A stretch of DNA of 64,000 nt from Sphagnum magellanicum. Lineage: Eukaryota > Streptophyta > Sphagnopsida > Sphagnales > Sphagnaceae. The notes beneath the pieces were generated by a model. It was not told the DNA's origin and did not search any database. It saw only the letters and a program-made list of their open reading frames with translations. The translations under genes were made by a program, and so were the position numbers. Positions 48,301 through 61,285 of this stretch are shown one piece after another. Each line of letters starts with the position of its first letter. The stretch's first letter is position 1. The DNA is taken from NCBI GenBank assembly GCA_021904315.1, contig CM038907.1, positions 25,055,223 through 25,119,222 of the forward strand, in the 5' to 3' direction.

Positions 48301-50520
48301 AATTTCATGACCCAAAACTTGATGCAATATTTAACAAAGATCTAGAAAAAAAAACTTGAATTTAAACTTTGGAGGTTTCAAAGGAGGCATTGTACTTAAA
48401 CAAGATGTAAAAATGTGAGAATGATCCTTATTTGCTTTAGAATTCTCAAGACCTTTATCCACAACTAGTTTCAAATTGAAATGAACTTGTAAGGTATCTT
48501 ACAAATTTGTCACACCTTAAAGATTTTATGCAAGAACATTTACTGCTTTAGCTTTGATGTCGATACATTGTTGTTTTTGTGACCTACATTCAAGGTTCAA
48601 TGTTTACATTCAACATTTTTCACTTGTGGGCTATTGCCATCCACAACAAACGCCTTAACTATAGAGTTTAAAAGGCTCAACACTCCAACTTGTTAAGCTT
48701 CAACATTTCAAAGTTTTATAATTTGTTGCCATTGCCAATTTGCATTTTTTATTTCTTGCGCACAACCTTGTAGAACTTTTAAATGTTCTTGAATGTTGAA
48801 CATAAAGATGCACAATAACAACCTTGTATAACTTTTGGGTCTTAACTAGTCAAATATTGAACATAACTAAGCACAATGACACCAAACAAGTTTTTGTTCA
48901 AGCATAAACAACACTAAACTCAATAGAAATAAAACTTAAAACACAAACTTAAACAACATAAGAATTTAAGAACTTAATTTAAAAAATAATTGTAGTTTGT
49001 TAAGATAGTGGTGATTAGCAATGTTGCTATGGTAAGAATTGAAGGCAAAAATAAACATGGATATGAAGAGTATGAACGATGAAACTTTTCACATGGTTAA
49101 CCTACGACGGTGATGGCCCATCTCTTGCTGTAAGAGAGATGGCAATGGTGGATGGAACATCGATTGCAAATGGTGACAACAATTGTTATCTCACAAAAAG
49201 GTGACAACTTAACAAACATAACTTTTGTTACAAACAATGACAACTCCTAGTTATTTGTTTTATGGATGGTCTTTGTCTTTTTTGATGGTTAGATTTTTCT
49301 GAAAAAATAAATTAGTCGCCTAGGTTCAACAAAAAGGCTTTGCACAACCTTTTTTATTTTTTCATTTTGCCAAAATTTTGCCAAAAAAAATGATGGATTA
49401 TATAATGTCAATTCAAAAACAAACAAATAAATAACATTGTTACTAAAGTCTTTTAAATGTTTCACTTTGAAAAGGAAAATTTCAAAAAGTATGTGAAAAA
49501 GAGGTAAAAATAATGGGGAGTTAGATGTTTTGAAAAGGTATTTGAAATATTATTATAAAAATAAAAGTAATGGTAAAGGTAATGTGTTTTGTCCATATCC
49601 ATGTACGACAATAGGGGGAAAAAATGAGGTGATGAAGCTTGAAAGATTCATTTTAAAGGCACACAAAATAATATGTGAATGGTGTGAAGCCATAAACTTT
49701 GGATAAATCCAAAAAAAAATCATAATGACCAAGTTAAATACTGATTAAAAAATAAAATTGAACCAAAATGTGATTTAAATTTTTTTTATTTTAAATAATG
49801 TTTGCCCAAATGAGAATTTGGTTTAAAGAAAACACCAAAACGTATGTGTTTGCATATTTGAAAATCAAATGTGTGTTGAGTATGAATTCAATTCAATCAA
49901 CCCAAGCATATACGATTAAGTCACATCATGTAACAAATGTGTGAAAATTGTAAACCCTAATCCTCTTCATTTCATAAAATCTGAAGAAAACTTTCACAAA
50001 GGGAAAAAAAAATTAAAAAAATAAAATCAACAAAGTGTACAAATAATGTTCAAGAACTCTATTTATAAATAACTATTACACATTGAACCGTCTATTTGCT
50101 CAAGACGACTAAGAAAACAAATTCAAATCACCACATACAAAATCCCATTATTTCCTTGGAATAAAGTTGAGCAAGTTCACAACAATCCCATGGATCAAAA
50201 AATATAATCTTCAAGCCAACACACAACCCTATTATATTATGCTAAACCTTAAAAAGTAACTATGTCTTTGCACCATTTCCCTTGGTCCTTCAAAATTCTC
50301 ACAAACCTCCCAAACCCTAGTACACATTTAACTATTTTAATTCACTCAAGATAACCAAAGGTATAAGAATTCAGGCCATCAAATGCCATTGGCTTTTTCC
50401 TTTCACACTTACACAACAAGCCTACTCAGCACCCTCTACATATTACTACACTGAAACTATAACCTTGTCTCAATACAAAATAGGGTTAAAGAGCCACTTC
50501 ATCAATAACACACAAAAGCA
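45396..50520. other. AT-rich gene-poor region
   Basis: No supported gene. Open frames at 46,099-46,347 and 46,846-47,034 have no domain and ordinary AT-rich composition. A loosely repeated segment with AAGGGTGCCC or AAGGTGCCC and ATTTAACAA motifs occurs at about 48,105-48,350. Confidence 0.55.
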
Positions 50521-50527
50521 AAAGAAC

Positions 50528-50590
50528 TAATCAACAATCTTAAACCCCTATTAACAATCTTAAACCCTAATCAACAATCTTAAACACCCA
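50528..50590 (+). repeat. Three tandem copies of a CAACAATCTTAAAC repeat
   Basis: The unit of about 23 bp, AATCAACAATCTTAAACCCC or close variants, occurs three times in a row about 1 kb upstream of the MBD8-like start codon. Confidence 0.8.
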
Positions 50591-51590
50591 AGAAAGTTTG
50601 GAATCCACTTTCACAATTTCACTTCTATTCTCTTCTTTCTGCAACACAAAGTTCCTCCAATTTGTTGGCCAAAAAAAGAGAAGAATCAGCAGCATCAGAA
50701 TGAATCATGATGATTTATTTGTTTTGCATATGTTCTTTAGCTGCTTGTTATGGCCTAATTAGATCATGTTAATAGTAGATCTTTCAGTAGATTTTTTGCA
50801 TTAGATTTCTCTTATTGTTTTTTCACTTCATACATATACATAGATGCTGTTTGGATTTGCCATTTTCTTCTCTCTCTTGTTGCATTTTCTGTCAATTTGC
50901 ACAAACCCAAGAAACCCAAGTCGCTTGAGTTGAAGATTAAGAGCTCGTGGAGCTGATCAGTCCTTTTTTTGGGGGGGCCTTGTGGTTTAGGATTTAGGGA
51001 AGAGAGAAAGCCGGATTTGGATTTAGGAGGAATGGGTATTTGCAGTTTCTTCGGTGATTAGGAATTCTAATCCGCATACTTAATCGGGTAACGTAGGAAG
51101 CAAGATTAGGTGATTAGAGAATCAGGATTAGGAGCTGCATTCTTTTGGTTGTTGGGGTTTTTGGATTTGGATTTGGCTCTGAGGTTTAAGGGCGGAGTTA
51201 GTGAACTTGGGAATCTGGTTTTAGGCTTTTGGGTGGTGGTGGTAGTAGTGGGTATTGTGGACTGGGGAGCTTGCAAGAGGAGGAAGTAGTTTTTTTGTGG
51301 GTGGATTAGGGTTGGAGGGTTTTTTGGGGGATTGGGAATTGCAGACAAAGAGATGATTAAGTTTGTGCAGATTTAGTAGATAGATTTACGAGTAGCAACA
51401 GGATTGAGCTTGTGGGTGTCGCTCTGATCTGTTGTTTTCTTTGCTCGTTGTTGTTGCTACTGCTCCATTCCTGCCTGATTCAATTTAGGGTTTGTAGTTG
51501 ACGCTTTGTTTTCGTGGTTTTCGGCTAGCAAGCGGTTTTTGGGGGAGAGAACGAGAGAGAGAGAGAGGGTGTGGGCTATTTTGTGGGGAT
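50591..51590 (+). promoter_or_regulatory. Promoter and leader region of the MBD8-like gene
   Basis: GC and G-richness rise steadily from about 50,930 towards the start codon, which fits a transcribed leader. A pyrimidine-rich tract lies at 50,620-50,640. A GA run at about 51,550-51,568 precedes the ATG by about 20 nt. No TATA box or leader intron could be fixed. Confidence 0.4.
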
Positions 51591-54500
51591 ATGGAAGTTG
51601 GAGAAGAAGAAGAAGACGAAGAAGAGGAAGAATGGATAATCCCTATACCCTTAATAGATTTGAGATCTTTTGCAGACGATGAGCTCTGGAAGTTGGCAGT
51701 TTGCAGCAGCAGTAGACCATTGCAAGACATTGAGCAGCAGCATATTCCAGTACCCAAGATCAACAGAGCTGTGTTCAACGAGAGTGCTGGGAGCAAGCGA
51801 CAAACTTACAGAAAGTGGGATTTGCTTATACAGGAAACAAACCCCACCCCCACCCCCACCCAGGAGCTGCTGGCAGCTGCACAGTCCACTACAGGAGTGT
51901 CTTCATCATTGGCCAGGAAGATGATGATGATGTCCACCACCATTTTGCAATCCTCATCACATCAACAAGAAACTATTACGGACAATGGCCACCAATGCAA
52001 GATAGATCAGAAACATCAGGGTTTGAAGGAGACTGGAGGAAGAGATAGTCTCCAGGGAGCTCTGCAAGTTGAGACAACATTGCTTGAGAGCAAGGAAGTT
52101 GCAGCAGCAGGTAGAGGGGATTCAGGGATTGTGCTGCACTTGAATAGACGAGAGGGTGGCGGTGTTGCTATTGCTGGGCAGAAGAGACGAAAACCTAATG
52201 ATGCCGATCATCATCATCATCATCGTGGTGATGGTGCTACTGCTCATAGTTTGCATCAGCTTCACAAGAGTTTGAAATCCACCCAGAAGCAGTCTCCTGG
52301 GGAAGAAGAGCAGCATCATCAAGAAAGAGTTGCTGCACATGGCAGTGCAGAATTGTCCATGGCAGCAGGGACGATGATGAGCAGCATGGGGGGACATCTT
52401 CCTCCTCCTCCTGCAGCAGCAAGTTTAGGGCAACAAAATAATCCTGATGTTGTTGAATCTGAACCTGAAATTTATGCAGAGATGATGAAGCAGCAGCTGA
52501 AGAGAAAGAACGGGACATGGATGACCACTGTGAACATGGATGGCAAAGTCATGCATGCACAGGGCTTCCCAAAGGGCTGGACTGTGTCTGTGGGTTTGCG
52601 GCATAAGACTGGACGACTTTTTTATGAGTACAAACAATGGAAAAGGTTTGTAGTAACACCAAGCCCTTTCTCCTACTACTACACAACAGCTACAAGCTAC
52701 GCATTATTTCTCTTTCATGATGTCAGAGTATTCCATGTAACCATCATCATCATCATAGAGGGATAGGAAGGCAAATTGTGAGAGAAGCTATGATGATGAT
52801 TCTGATGGGCTGGAGACAATTATTGTGTTTTGTTGGGTGCAGCCCAGATGGTAAAATATGGGGTTCCTTCAAGGAGGCTGCTGTACATATGGTGCACATG
52901 TTGCAGCAGGAGCATTTCTTTAATGTTATTGCTCCACCTCGCCGATCTTGCCCAGTCTGTGAACAATTGGATCCGTCTCTCATCCACCTTACCCGTTGTT
53001 GCCCTATGAGAGATCCTGAATGGATATGCAAAGTGTGTGACCGTATTTTCTCCAATTTGGAAGCCCTTCAAATCCATCAAAGTGCACATGCATCTACTAA
53101 TCAATTATTGAAGGATCCCCTGAAGGCAAGTACTGGCTCAAGAAGTCCTTTTGAAGTGGATATTGCTTCAACTCCAGAGACTAACCCTGTGGCGTGTGGA
53201 AATGGAGGTTCATATTCCTCCAGCCACATCAGCTGCCACACTTGTACAACACCAACAGATCATTCTAGATGGATTTGCAAAATCTGTGACACTGTATACA
53301 GTAATTCAGAAGCCCTCAGAATCCATGAAAATGGGCATGCATTGGCAAGCCAGATGCTCACTACCAAAAGGCTCATCACAGATTCCGGGCTACAAAATAC
53401 AAATTGCAAAGGGCATCATGGCAAGATCTTGTCAGAGCAACAGGGGCAACAGGAATCAGAGTCCAAAAGGGAAGGTGACAAAACCCACAGGAACCTGACC
53501 AGTAGAGAAGATGGTTTAACCAAGAGAGATCTCTTGGAGGGCATGATGGTTGCCAGCCAGAATCACCAGCGACAACTCTTGCAGCGATCACCTATTGGCT
53601 CTAGGGAAGAATGTCTGTGCATCTCTTGTGATGCAGAACAGCAGAAGGCAAATTCACAATCTAAGCATTTTGGCAGCTCCCAACACCTCAGCAGTTTTTC
53701 ACATACTGACATGCTGTGTAGCAACAACTTGCACACTCATTCTGAGGTTGCGCCATCCAATTCTTTGGACCCTATCTATGAAGAGAATCCTGCAAGTGCA
53801 GATGTCTCCAACAGTTCTGATGCCTCAAACTACTCTGAAGAGCTGCTGCCCAAAGGATTCCATGGATTTCAGATGGGGCTTGATGAGAATGGAACACATG
53901 TCGGTGGTGGCTACCCAAAGGTCCAAAGCACCACAGAAGATGAACATGGAGGAGCTTTTGAATCTCCAACATGCCATGAGCATTTTCACAAGGCTTCACT
54001 GTTTAATGACCATTTGGCTTCCTTAAAAACAAGGAGAAAAAAGCCCACCCAAGTTCTATACAATAGCGAAATTATGGGCTCAATGGAAACTTTGAGGACA
54101 AACTTTGATCAAAGTATAACAGGGCTTGACATGAAGAGTCATCTGGAAGCAAAGTTGGAGAATGAGTCTGCCAGTGTACAGGGGCAACCAATGCAGGAGA
54201 TATTCTGGAGAATGATCCAAAATTCTGCTCATGTAGGCACGCCCAATGGGACACATACCTCTAATGCTACAGTTACTGCATTCCTTGAGAAGGAAAAGGT
54301 ACTCTCTAGACCCTTGCTTGGCCAAGTGATGCAATTCAAGGCAATGCCAGGAACTTCACACTTTGTGTTCTGTTGTGTGCTGCAATTGTGAAATAGTCTG
54401 AATGTCTTGCAGCATGGGTCATATCAGGCAGAGGACATGCAGCATGGGATGAAGACTGAAATCTTTGAAGAGGATGAAGTTCAATATGCTGAGTTGCACC

Positions 54501-54820
54501 AGACAATCAACACCAACATTGCTTGTACTGAGGCACAAGCTATTCACACTGCTCTGAACATGCAATCACAATATTCATCGGATGAGGGAGGTGCAGAGCA
54601 AGATGAGCATCACAAAGACAATGAGTTTGAAAGTCCTGCTCAGAGCCCATATGAAGAGGGGGACTGCTATATTTGTGGTACACATGAAAAGGGTGCTCCA
54701 GAGCAGGTCTATTGTGATTGCTGTGGAGCTGGATTTCATTGGAGTTGTGTGACTTCTGAGCTGCAACCTGTCCCTGAAGGTAGTTGGATGTGCCCTGAAT
54801 GTGAAATCGAGCATTTTTGA
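51591..54820 (+). CDS. MBD8-like chromatin protein with two C2H2 fingers and a PHD finger (972 aa)
   Basis: Exons 51,591-52,645, 52,843-54,298 and 54,413-54,820 join in frame (2,919 nt, GT-AG). An acidic start is followed by IDLRSFADDELWKLAVCSS (22-40) and PKINRAVFNESAGSKRQTY (55-73), the conserved N-terminus I remember from plant MBD8-like proteins. An MBD-like fold follows, FPKGWTVSVGLRHKTGR (326-342), continuing across intron 1 as KSPDGKIWGSFKEA (351-364). Two C2H2 fingers follow (C414/C417/H430/H434 and C497/C500/H513/H517), then a long polar region. A PHD finger ends the protein: C922/C925, C938/C941, H946/C949, C964/C967. Role: probably nuclear, reading chromatin marks or binding DNA. 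Arabidopsis MBD8 is reported not to bind methyl-CpG, so methyl binding should not be assumed. Start 51,591 lies just before the acidic run; an upstream non-ATG extension is less likely. Confidence 0.8.
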
Positions 54821-55406
54821 ACCTGTTAATGATGATGGCCACCATTTGTGGCTTCTTCCATTTCAGGGAAGAATTTAGTTGTCTTACTTAGAACAAGTCC
54901 CCAATGAAGGTCCCTTCAAATTGTTGGGATAAATGGCAAGGGTCTCTTGAGTGCCAGCCAATGTCATGACTGAGCCTTCTTCAGGTTGGTTCCAGAAATG
55001 CAACAGGATCCTCAGGACACAGATGTTTGTATAATGGTACAACCCAAATCTTGGGATACTATTATATTTGTATCTACACCCATCACTTGGAGCTGATGAA
55101 GACAGTAGGGGAGTGATGAATAGCAGCTCATCACTGCTATTCATGATGAAGGTGGTGATGGCCGGACACTTTGTGAACTGTCACAAGTCTATACGACCAG
55201 ACTCATTGCTGTGTTGCTACCTTCAAAGTGTTGTTTTGGAGTTTTCTTCTCAGCCTCAGTTGCTGTTGCTGTCAACTGAAAGACCAGCATTGAGGTGTTC
55301 TGGACTACCCTCATATAACTGTGAAAACATGAATGAGTGCAACTGCACCCACGATTCTGCCAAGTGATGGAGGTAGTCAGTCGTGGTAAATTGGTTTGCA
55401 ACACGA
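54821..55406 (+). other. Probable 3' UTR of the MBD8-like gene
   Basis: Base composition stays gene-like for several hundred bases after the stop at 54,818-54,820. Open frames on both strands (55,068-55,367 plus; 54,884-55,144 and 55,189-55,404 minus) overlap each other and show no domain. No unambiguous poly(A) signal was found. Confidence 0.45.
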
Positions 55407-55703
55407 CTACATTAGTGTGTTGCTTAAGTCCACAGAGAGTGAGGGACTTGTTTCCAGCTTCAATGTGACTGTTGTTGGAGCACTCACTTCTCCCTCCTCT
55501 TCCTTCTGATCATCTTCCTCTAAACCCATCGTTGTCATCACCACCCGTCTCTCTGGCTGAGAAGTGATTTGGAGGTCACACAGTTGCAGGATTGATGACG
55601 TCCCTTTTGGTACTGCATATGTGATGAATGATGCACTCTTGAAATTTCTATGCTGGCCTCTAAACTGTAACCCAAGAAGAGAATCCGCGATAAGATTGTA
55701 GAT
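55407..55703 (-). other. Open minus-strand frame of 98 codons, status uncertain
   Basis: Read on the minus strand from 55,703 to the TAG at 55,407-55,409, the frame is open without a stop. It includes an acidic stretch MGLEEDDQKEEEGEVSAP and ends in LSVDLSNTLM. Its first ATG is late, so as a stand-alone gene it would be under 50 residues. It could be a remnant exon, or chance in the 3' flank of the MBD8-like gene. No family is recognised. Confidence 0.2.
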
Positions 55704-58700
55704 TCACAAGGATGAAATTGTGTTGCTCTAGAAGCTTCCTTGTTGAAACAAATGGCTTGTTGCTGAATGGCTCTGTCCCTTATGACAAGTTCAGAACCAG
55801 CTTAAATAGGAAATGTTCCCATGAAGTTGTAGAGAAGTGAGTTCACAGTTTATAGTGACATCTGGTGAACATTCCCCAAAATGTGGGACCAAATTGAAAC
55901 TACGTTGTTCTGCTGAATGTTCCTCAAAATGTGGAACCAAATGAAAACAACATTTGTTATGTAGTCTCTCCTTTTCAAGCAAGGGTCAACAAATATTGTT
56001 GTCTTTCCATTGCTTATGTGCAACAACAAATTCTAAAGGCTGGCTCTACATCCATTCACAAACTTCAAACTTGGTGTTGTGTCCTCTCCCCGAATTGGTT
56101 GTTGGCACATTTGTCAAGTTAACCTAAAAGGAGCGTGGATATAAAAGTTGAAGATAACTATATTGGGTTCCCATTTTCGTTGGCCAATGTCACATTATTT
56201 TCATAAAAGGATTCAATACACATTGTTGTAAGGGATTGAAAATGAAACATATAAGTTTTTAGGTTATGGCTTTGGATAGTTTAGTTGTAGTACATTCAAA
56301 TTCTTCAAAGGGTGGACATAGGAAGTAAACCAATAACATGAACATCACTACCATATACATTAAAAAGAGGCGTTGTATATCCAATGCTACCAATATAGTT
56401 TATCTTCAACTTTTAAAGGTGAAAATGAGGCCATGTATTTGCATAAGATACATTTGAATCTTATGAAATTAAGCACCCAAATAAAGGTGGGATTAACATT
56501 TGGAATCGTCTACTAGGTGTCATTATAACATGTATGTGCTTACACAACCTATTGTAAATAACCCATGATGAGAACTTTGACATAGATTGGGCAAATATAA
56601 CATAAATGGAATATGAAATGAAATTGATGAATTATTATGTGATTTTCATAACATTGGCATGTATAGGTAGAAAATTTAATGAAGAAATGAAGTGATTGTA
56701 ACATTCAACACAAAAAATGGCAATATGAAAAAGAAAAAGAAGAATATTTAGAAATAGATGTACATATACAAGGATGAATTTGAAGTTGGAAAATCAACCA
56801 TTTTTTTTTTCTCTAAACAAGAATGAGGAAAATTTGTCGCATTAATGTACAGATGCATATGTGACTTTTACCAAAATAATTCATGGAACAAATGTGAAGA
56901 AAAACATGAAATCAAAGTGAAAGAAAAAACTCGAGGTGATTTCTTTTTACATACGAATAGATTTGATATTGATTACCATAGAAAACATTCCACCAAAACT
57001 TATTTCTGAGTTGGTGCAATCAATGGTCCCCTTGTTGTGATCACATGTTTGTCTTTTTCAACTTTCTCACCATGATTATGTTGTTGTCCATCATCTTTGC
57101 AAACATATCAAAGGCTTGGTCATGGAAATTCAAACCCTTAGTATTTGATTATGGAACTTTGGATTATGATCATGTTGTTCACCTCATGATTTGATAAATT
57201 ATTTGTGTCACCTTGAAGTTTGAGTAAGTCAACATCATTGCCAATGTTATCATGTGTTTCATTGTAGTCTGACATTGATGTTGTCATTTATCCATTTATT
57301 CATAAAATTTGCATGTATATTATCCTTTTGAAAACACTATTTTGTCTTGCTTGTAAAATTTGAAATTACTCATCTTATGTTCCTTGTAAATATTGAAAAT
57401 GATGTTTAATCTTTTCACTTGTTTTGTGATTAGATAATTAAGAAATGAAGTTGCAATTTCACATTTACTTTTGACCATACACCTTTAAACCATACAAATG
57501 ATTTGGACATTTGATATTCATTATGATTTTGACACTAAAATTATCAATTACATGTGTTCACACATTTATAATTGACATTTAAAACAAATTGAACTTCAAT
57601 TTTGGTTCTCATTCGTAATGGTTAAAAAGCTCAAGTTTTAAAATAAAAATAATGCATTGCATCTTGGTATTAAATGATAGAACTTGAGATAACATGTTCA
57701 ATGGTTCAACGCTTTTTTTTCCTTCTTAAACAATCATGGGTTCGCATTTCTATGCTCACATAAGGCATGAACAAATACCATTATATAGAAAGGGAAAGGG
57801 GCATATGATCATACTTAAAAAGGTGAATTAAAAAAAACACAATTGGTTTTATTTGAGTTTTGTAATTTTATTTTATTTTCATAGTATGGGCACAATGAAT
57901 ATTATGAACTTCAACATGATAGGCTAAACATAAACCTAACCACACAAATGTATGTAGTAGGATGACCAAAAGAAATAACTCGACAAATTTATAGTGATGA
58001 TTGTTTGCATTTTGTTGATTTTTTCTTTAAAATCGTGAAAAAAAATCATCAAAAGAATGATGTTTATGAGTTTTTTTTTGCAATATTGTGACATTGTTTT
58101 TAATCTTGGGGTAGTTTTTCATCAATTTTCTATAGTTTGGACAAACATAACTAGTTTCTGTGGCATATCCAACATTTTTTCAAGTTTTTTCCTATGTAGG
58201 ATAGGTAACCCTTTACTAGCTTCACTTTTTATGTCTATCCCTTTTCTTTGACCACTCCTAACACAATATAAATGCAAATTGTCAATTTAAAAAATATATT
58301 TATGTTTAAAAATGTGCCCTAAAAGAGTACATTGCCAATTATTGAACATTGGAATGATAGATTTTCATAAAATTATCATGCTCATCTCATTTTGTTCTTC
58401 GATGGAATGCACCCATTTCCATAATATGTGTTGCCAATTAATGCCCTAATGATGCTACAACAAAAAATTGCAAAAATATACTAAGCACAGTGTACATCAA
58501 ATGTATATTTTAAATGGATTTATTCATAAATTGAAAAAACTTGAAGAAGAATCATAGATAGAAGGGTAAACAATATTATGTTGTTTTATCAAGATGATAT
58601 GCTTTAGATTGAAAATAATGGGTTGCATTGTATTTATTGGCACTTATTCACACTTCTTCAAATAGCTAAACCATGGATCCTTCCATGAAACCTCCAATTC

Positions 58701-60540
58701 AAGAAACATGCTTCAAGAAATAATTAAATGTCCATGATGGATGAAAGTTGAACATTCATGGATGAATTCCATCATTCATGAATTATTTTATTAAAAAAAT
58801 GTCAAAATAATTGATAAAAAACTTTCATATGTTAACATGACATGTTTGGGATGAATGGATATCAATCTTTGAATATTTATGTACACACAAGTGTTAGGTG
58901 TGTATATGGCATACCCACCATGTAAATGTTTAATTTTCGACATGTAAATGAAATTGTAAAATCATGTAATTCCATTTTGAATTGTGTAAATGTACACGTA
59001 AATCATTTACACATGCATCAAGGGTTTTTTTTCAAATTCTTCAAATAGGTCCATTAGTGAGGATCAACAACATTAATTAGCATTAAATGATGATTGTCCT
59101 TGGTGGGTTGTTATTTTTTTTCAAAAACCCTTTTGAATTAATGACCTCCATTAGTGCAATCTTTAAATGTGACAACTTCACATAAATTTCAAAATATGAC
59201 AAATTTTGCCAAAATTTTCAGAAAAATCTTTTGTAGTATTCACATGTGAATTTTTTATGTTGCCACAATGTGAAAACATGCAAAAAAAGACATTGTTAAA
59301 TATATGTACTATTGTTTAAAAAGGAAAAATCCATGCAAAAAATGTTAACATGAGATTTTTTGTGCCGAATGTTTGATATTTCATTAATCTTGGTCACTAT
59401 TCACTACACTTTAAGAACATTTTGCACATATAGTTATCTTCAACATGTTGTTGGTTGGAGCTTGATTTTACTCTTACATTTTGTTGTTGTCTTTGAGGAA
59501 CTTGTTAGCTATTGCATATGCAGACATGAATAAGGCAACAACCACAATCATGATATCACTTTGCAAAAAACAGAAACAAAATGAGCATGATGATTAGGAT
59601 CATGAACAACTTGTTGGCTATTAAAGTAAACATTAACATCATGATTCGGATCATCATTTACCATGACAATTAAGAAACCCAAGATCACGATGACCTTGAT
59701 AATGAAAAACAACTTGTGATTATAATAGACCATGACCACAAATATCATAGACCATGATGATTGTGACCATGACAATTATCTCAATGATATGGTAACCAAT
59801 AAATTTGTTCATCAATCATGGTTGTCACAGACTCTATAAACAACAAGCAAGTTCAAGCCTCTATTGCCTATGTGTAAAATGCATTCTTATTGATAGATTG
59901 TCAACTTTTCAAAGCAACAACTTTGTAGAAGTAGAAATTCAAACTTGAAACGCTTGTTTAAAACATGAAAAAACTCACAAGTTTACAATGAAAAACAAAA
60001 CTGTAAGGGGGAAAAAGGTTGGGTGTCATGAAACTCAATTGAAAGAATGTTGAATGATGACAACGATCACAATAGTGAGCTGCTAGTGTTCAGATTAACT
60101 ATGCACAAGGTGAGGACAACAACCATTGTTGAACATTTTTCTTTGATACCACTCACATTAAGATTGCTTGAGCAAAACAATACTTCACTCCTTCATGCTT
60201 GTAACTTGCAAACAAAAGATGACCGAAAGGAGCAAAGAACCATGACACAAACAAAGTAGAAAGATGAATGAGGCATGAGCTCACTTTTGCTTTTAGAGCT
60301 CAAAATGGCAACAATGATGACAAAAACCACAAAATGTTTGTTTGTTTTTTTTTTTTTTTTTTGCGCTAGATTTTGTTTTTCCAAACCTAGGTCATTTACA
60401 CTTACCCCACCAAAAATATTTACACTGGACTACGTAAGTGTAAATGCCAAAAAAAATGACAATAAAAGTGTAATGCACTTACCCAATTTTACACAATAAT
60501 TTGGAATTACACTTACCCTCCCAACACTAGTACACACACT
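55704..60540. other. AT-rich intergenic, no gene seen
   Basis: Composition falls back to AT-rich from about 56,100. Short open frames (58,057-58,251; 59,548-59,775 minus; 60,047-60,259) are low-complexity. The region 59,560-59,780 is made of degenerate ATGAT/GATCATGA repeats. A T run of about 20 lies at 60,343-60,361. No RNA gene was detected. Confidence 0.55.
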
Positions 60541-61285
60541 TATATATACATACACATATACGTATATACAAATGTAATGTACACAGTATGTATACTAGTA
60601 CACAGTATACACATCTCCATGCTTTCTACTATGTGCACATGCTCATCTTCTTGTTTTTCATCCAGAGTTTCATTCATCCAGTGTTGGAAAAAACTAGGGT
60701 TTGGTCTCCCAGACAGACGGCTTTACTGCAAGCAACGCAGAAGGGAGGCGAGAGGGAGAAGAGTCGCGTTCCTGCATGCGTGCTGTGCTTCCTTGCTTCC
60801 CGGACCGGATCTGAGCTAGGAAATCGTGCCTCGAGCTCGCATTTCTCGTGGTTTCATCACGCTCCAGCATCAGGTTCACATTCCTCTGTTTCTTGAGCTC
60901 TTCTTTGTTGTTGGATTTGGTCAAAATCTGGAACGATTTGGTTCGGGAAATCCGTAGAAACTAGAAGCAACTAGATGATGATGATTATGGATGAACAAGC
61001 TCTCTCATCACGAGTTGGAGATGTGTTAATAATAATGGCAGGAAAGAAAGAAGAAGACAGAAGGAGATGATGATGATGATGATGATGAAAGCGTATGAAA
61101 GAAGTATGGAACGAAGGACACGGGATTAGACAGACAGCGAGCGAGGAGGAGAGATGCAAAGATCGCAGCAGGAGGAGAGGAGCAGACGAGATTTGTAACA
61201 TCACCTGTCTGTGTGTGCTGCGCTTGGATCGGAGATTTAGGAGCGTAGTGGATTGATTTCAGGAGAGAAGGGAGGCAGAGGCAGG
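60541..61285 (+). promoter_or_regulatory. Promoter and leader region of MTV1-like gene
   Basis: TATATATACA at 60,541-60,550 is a possible TATA element. GTACACAGTAT occurs twice, at 60,579-60,589 and 60,598-60,608, flanking GTATAC palindromic text. From about 60,700 GC and CpG rise sharply, as expected for a transcribed leader. The leader region contains an upstream ORF of 31 codons (60,975-61,070) and a GAT repeat at about 61,066-61,088. A leader intron cannot be excluded. Confidence 0.4.

Noticed and set aside
51498-51590. N-terminal extension of the MBD8-like frame upstream of 51,591
   Set aside because: There is no ATG in the extension. It would need a TTG start and encodes an Arg-Glu run from a GA repeat.
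54293-54391. MBD8-like exon 2 continuing to the stop at 54,391
   Set aside because: The donor AAG|GTACTC at 54,298/54,299 and acceptor TTGCAG at 54,412 join in phase to an exon ending in a full PHD finger. The extension looks intronic.
59548-59775. Minus-strand frame of 75 codons rich in Val and Ile
   Set aside because: The DNA is a degenerate ATGAT/GATCATGA repeat, so the frame is compositional.
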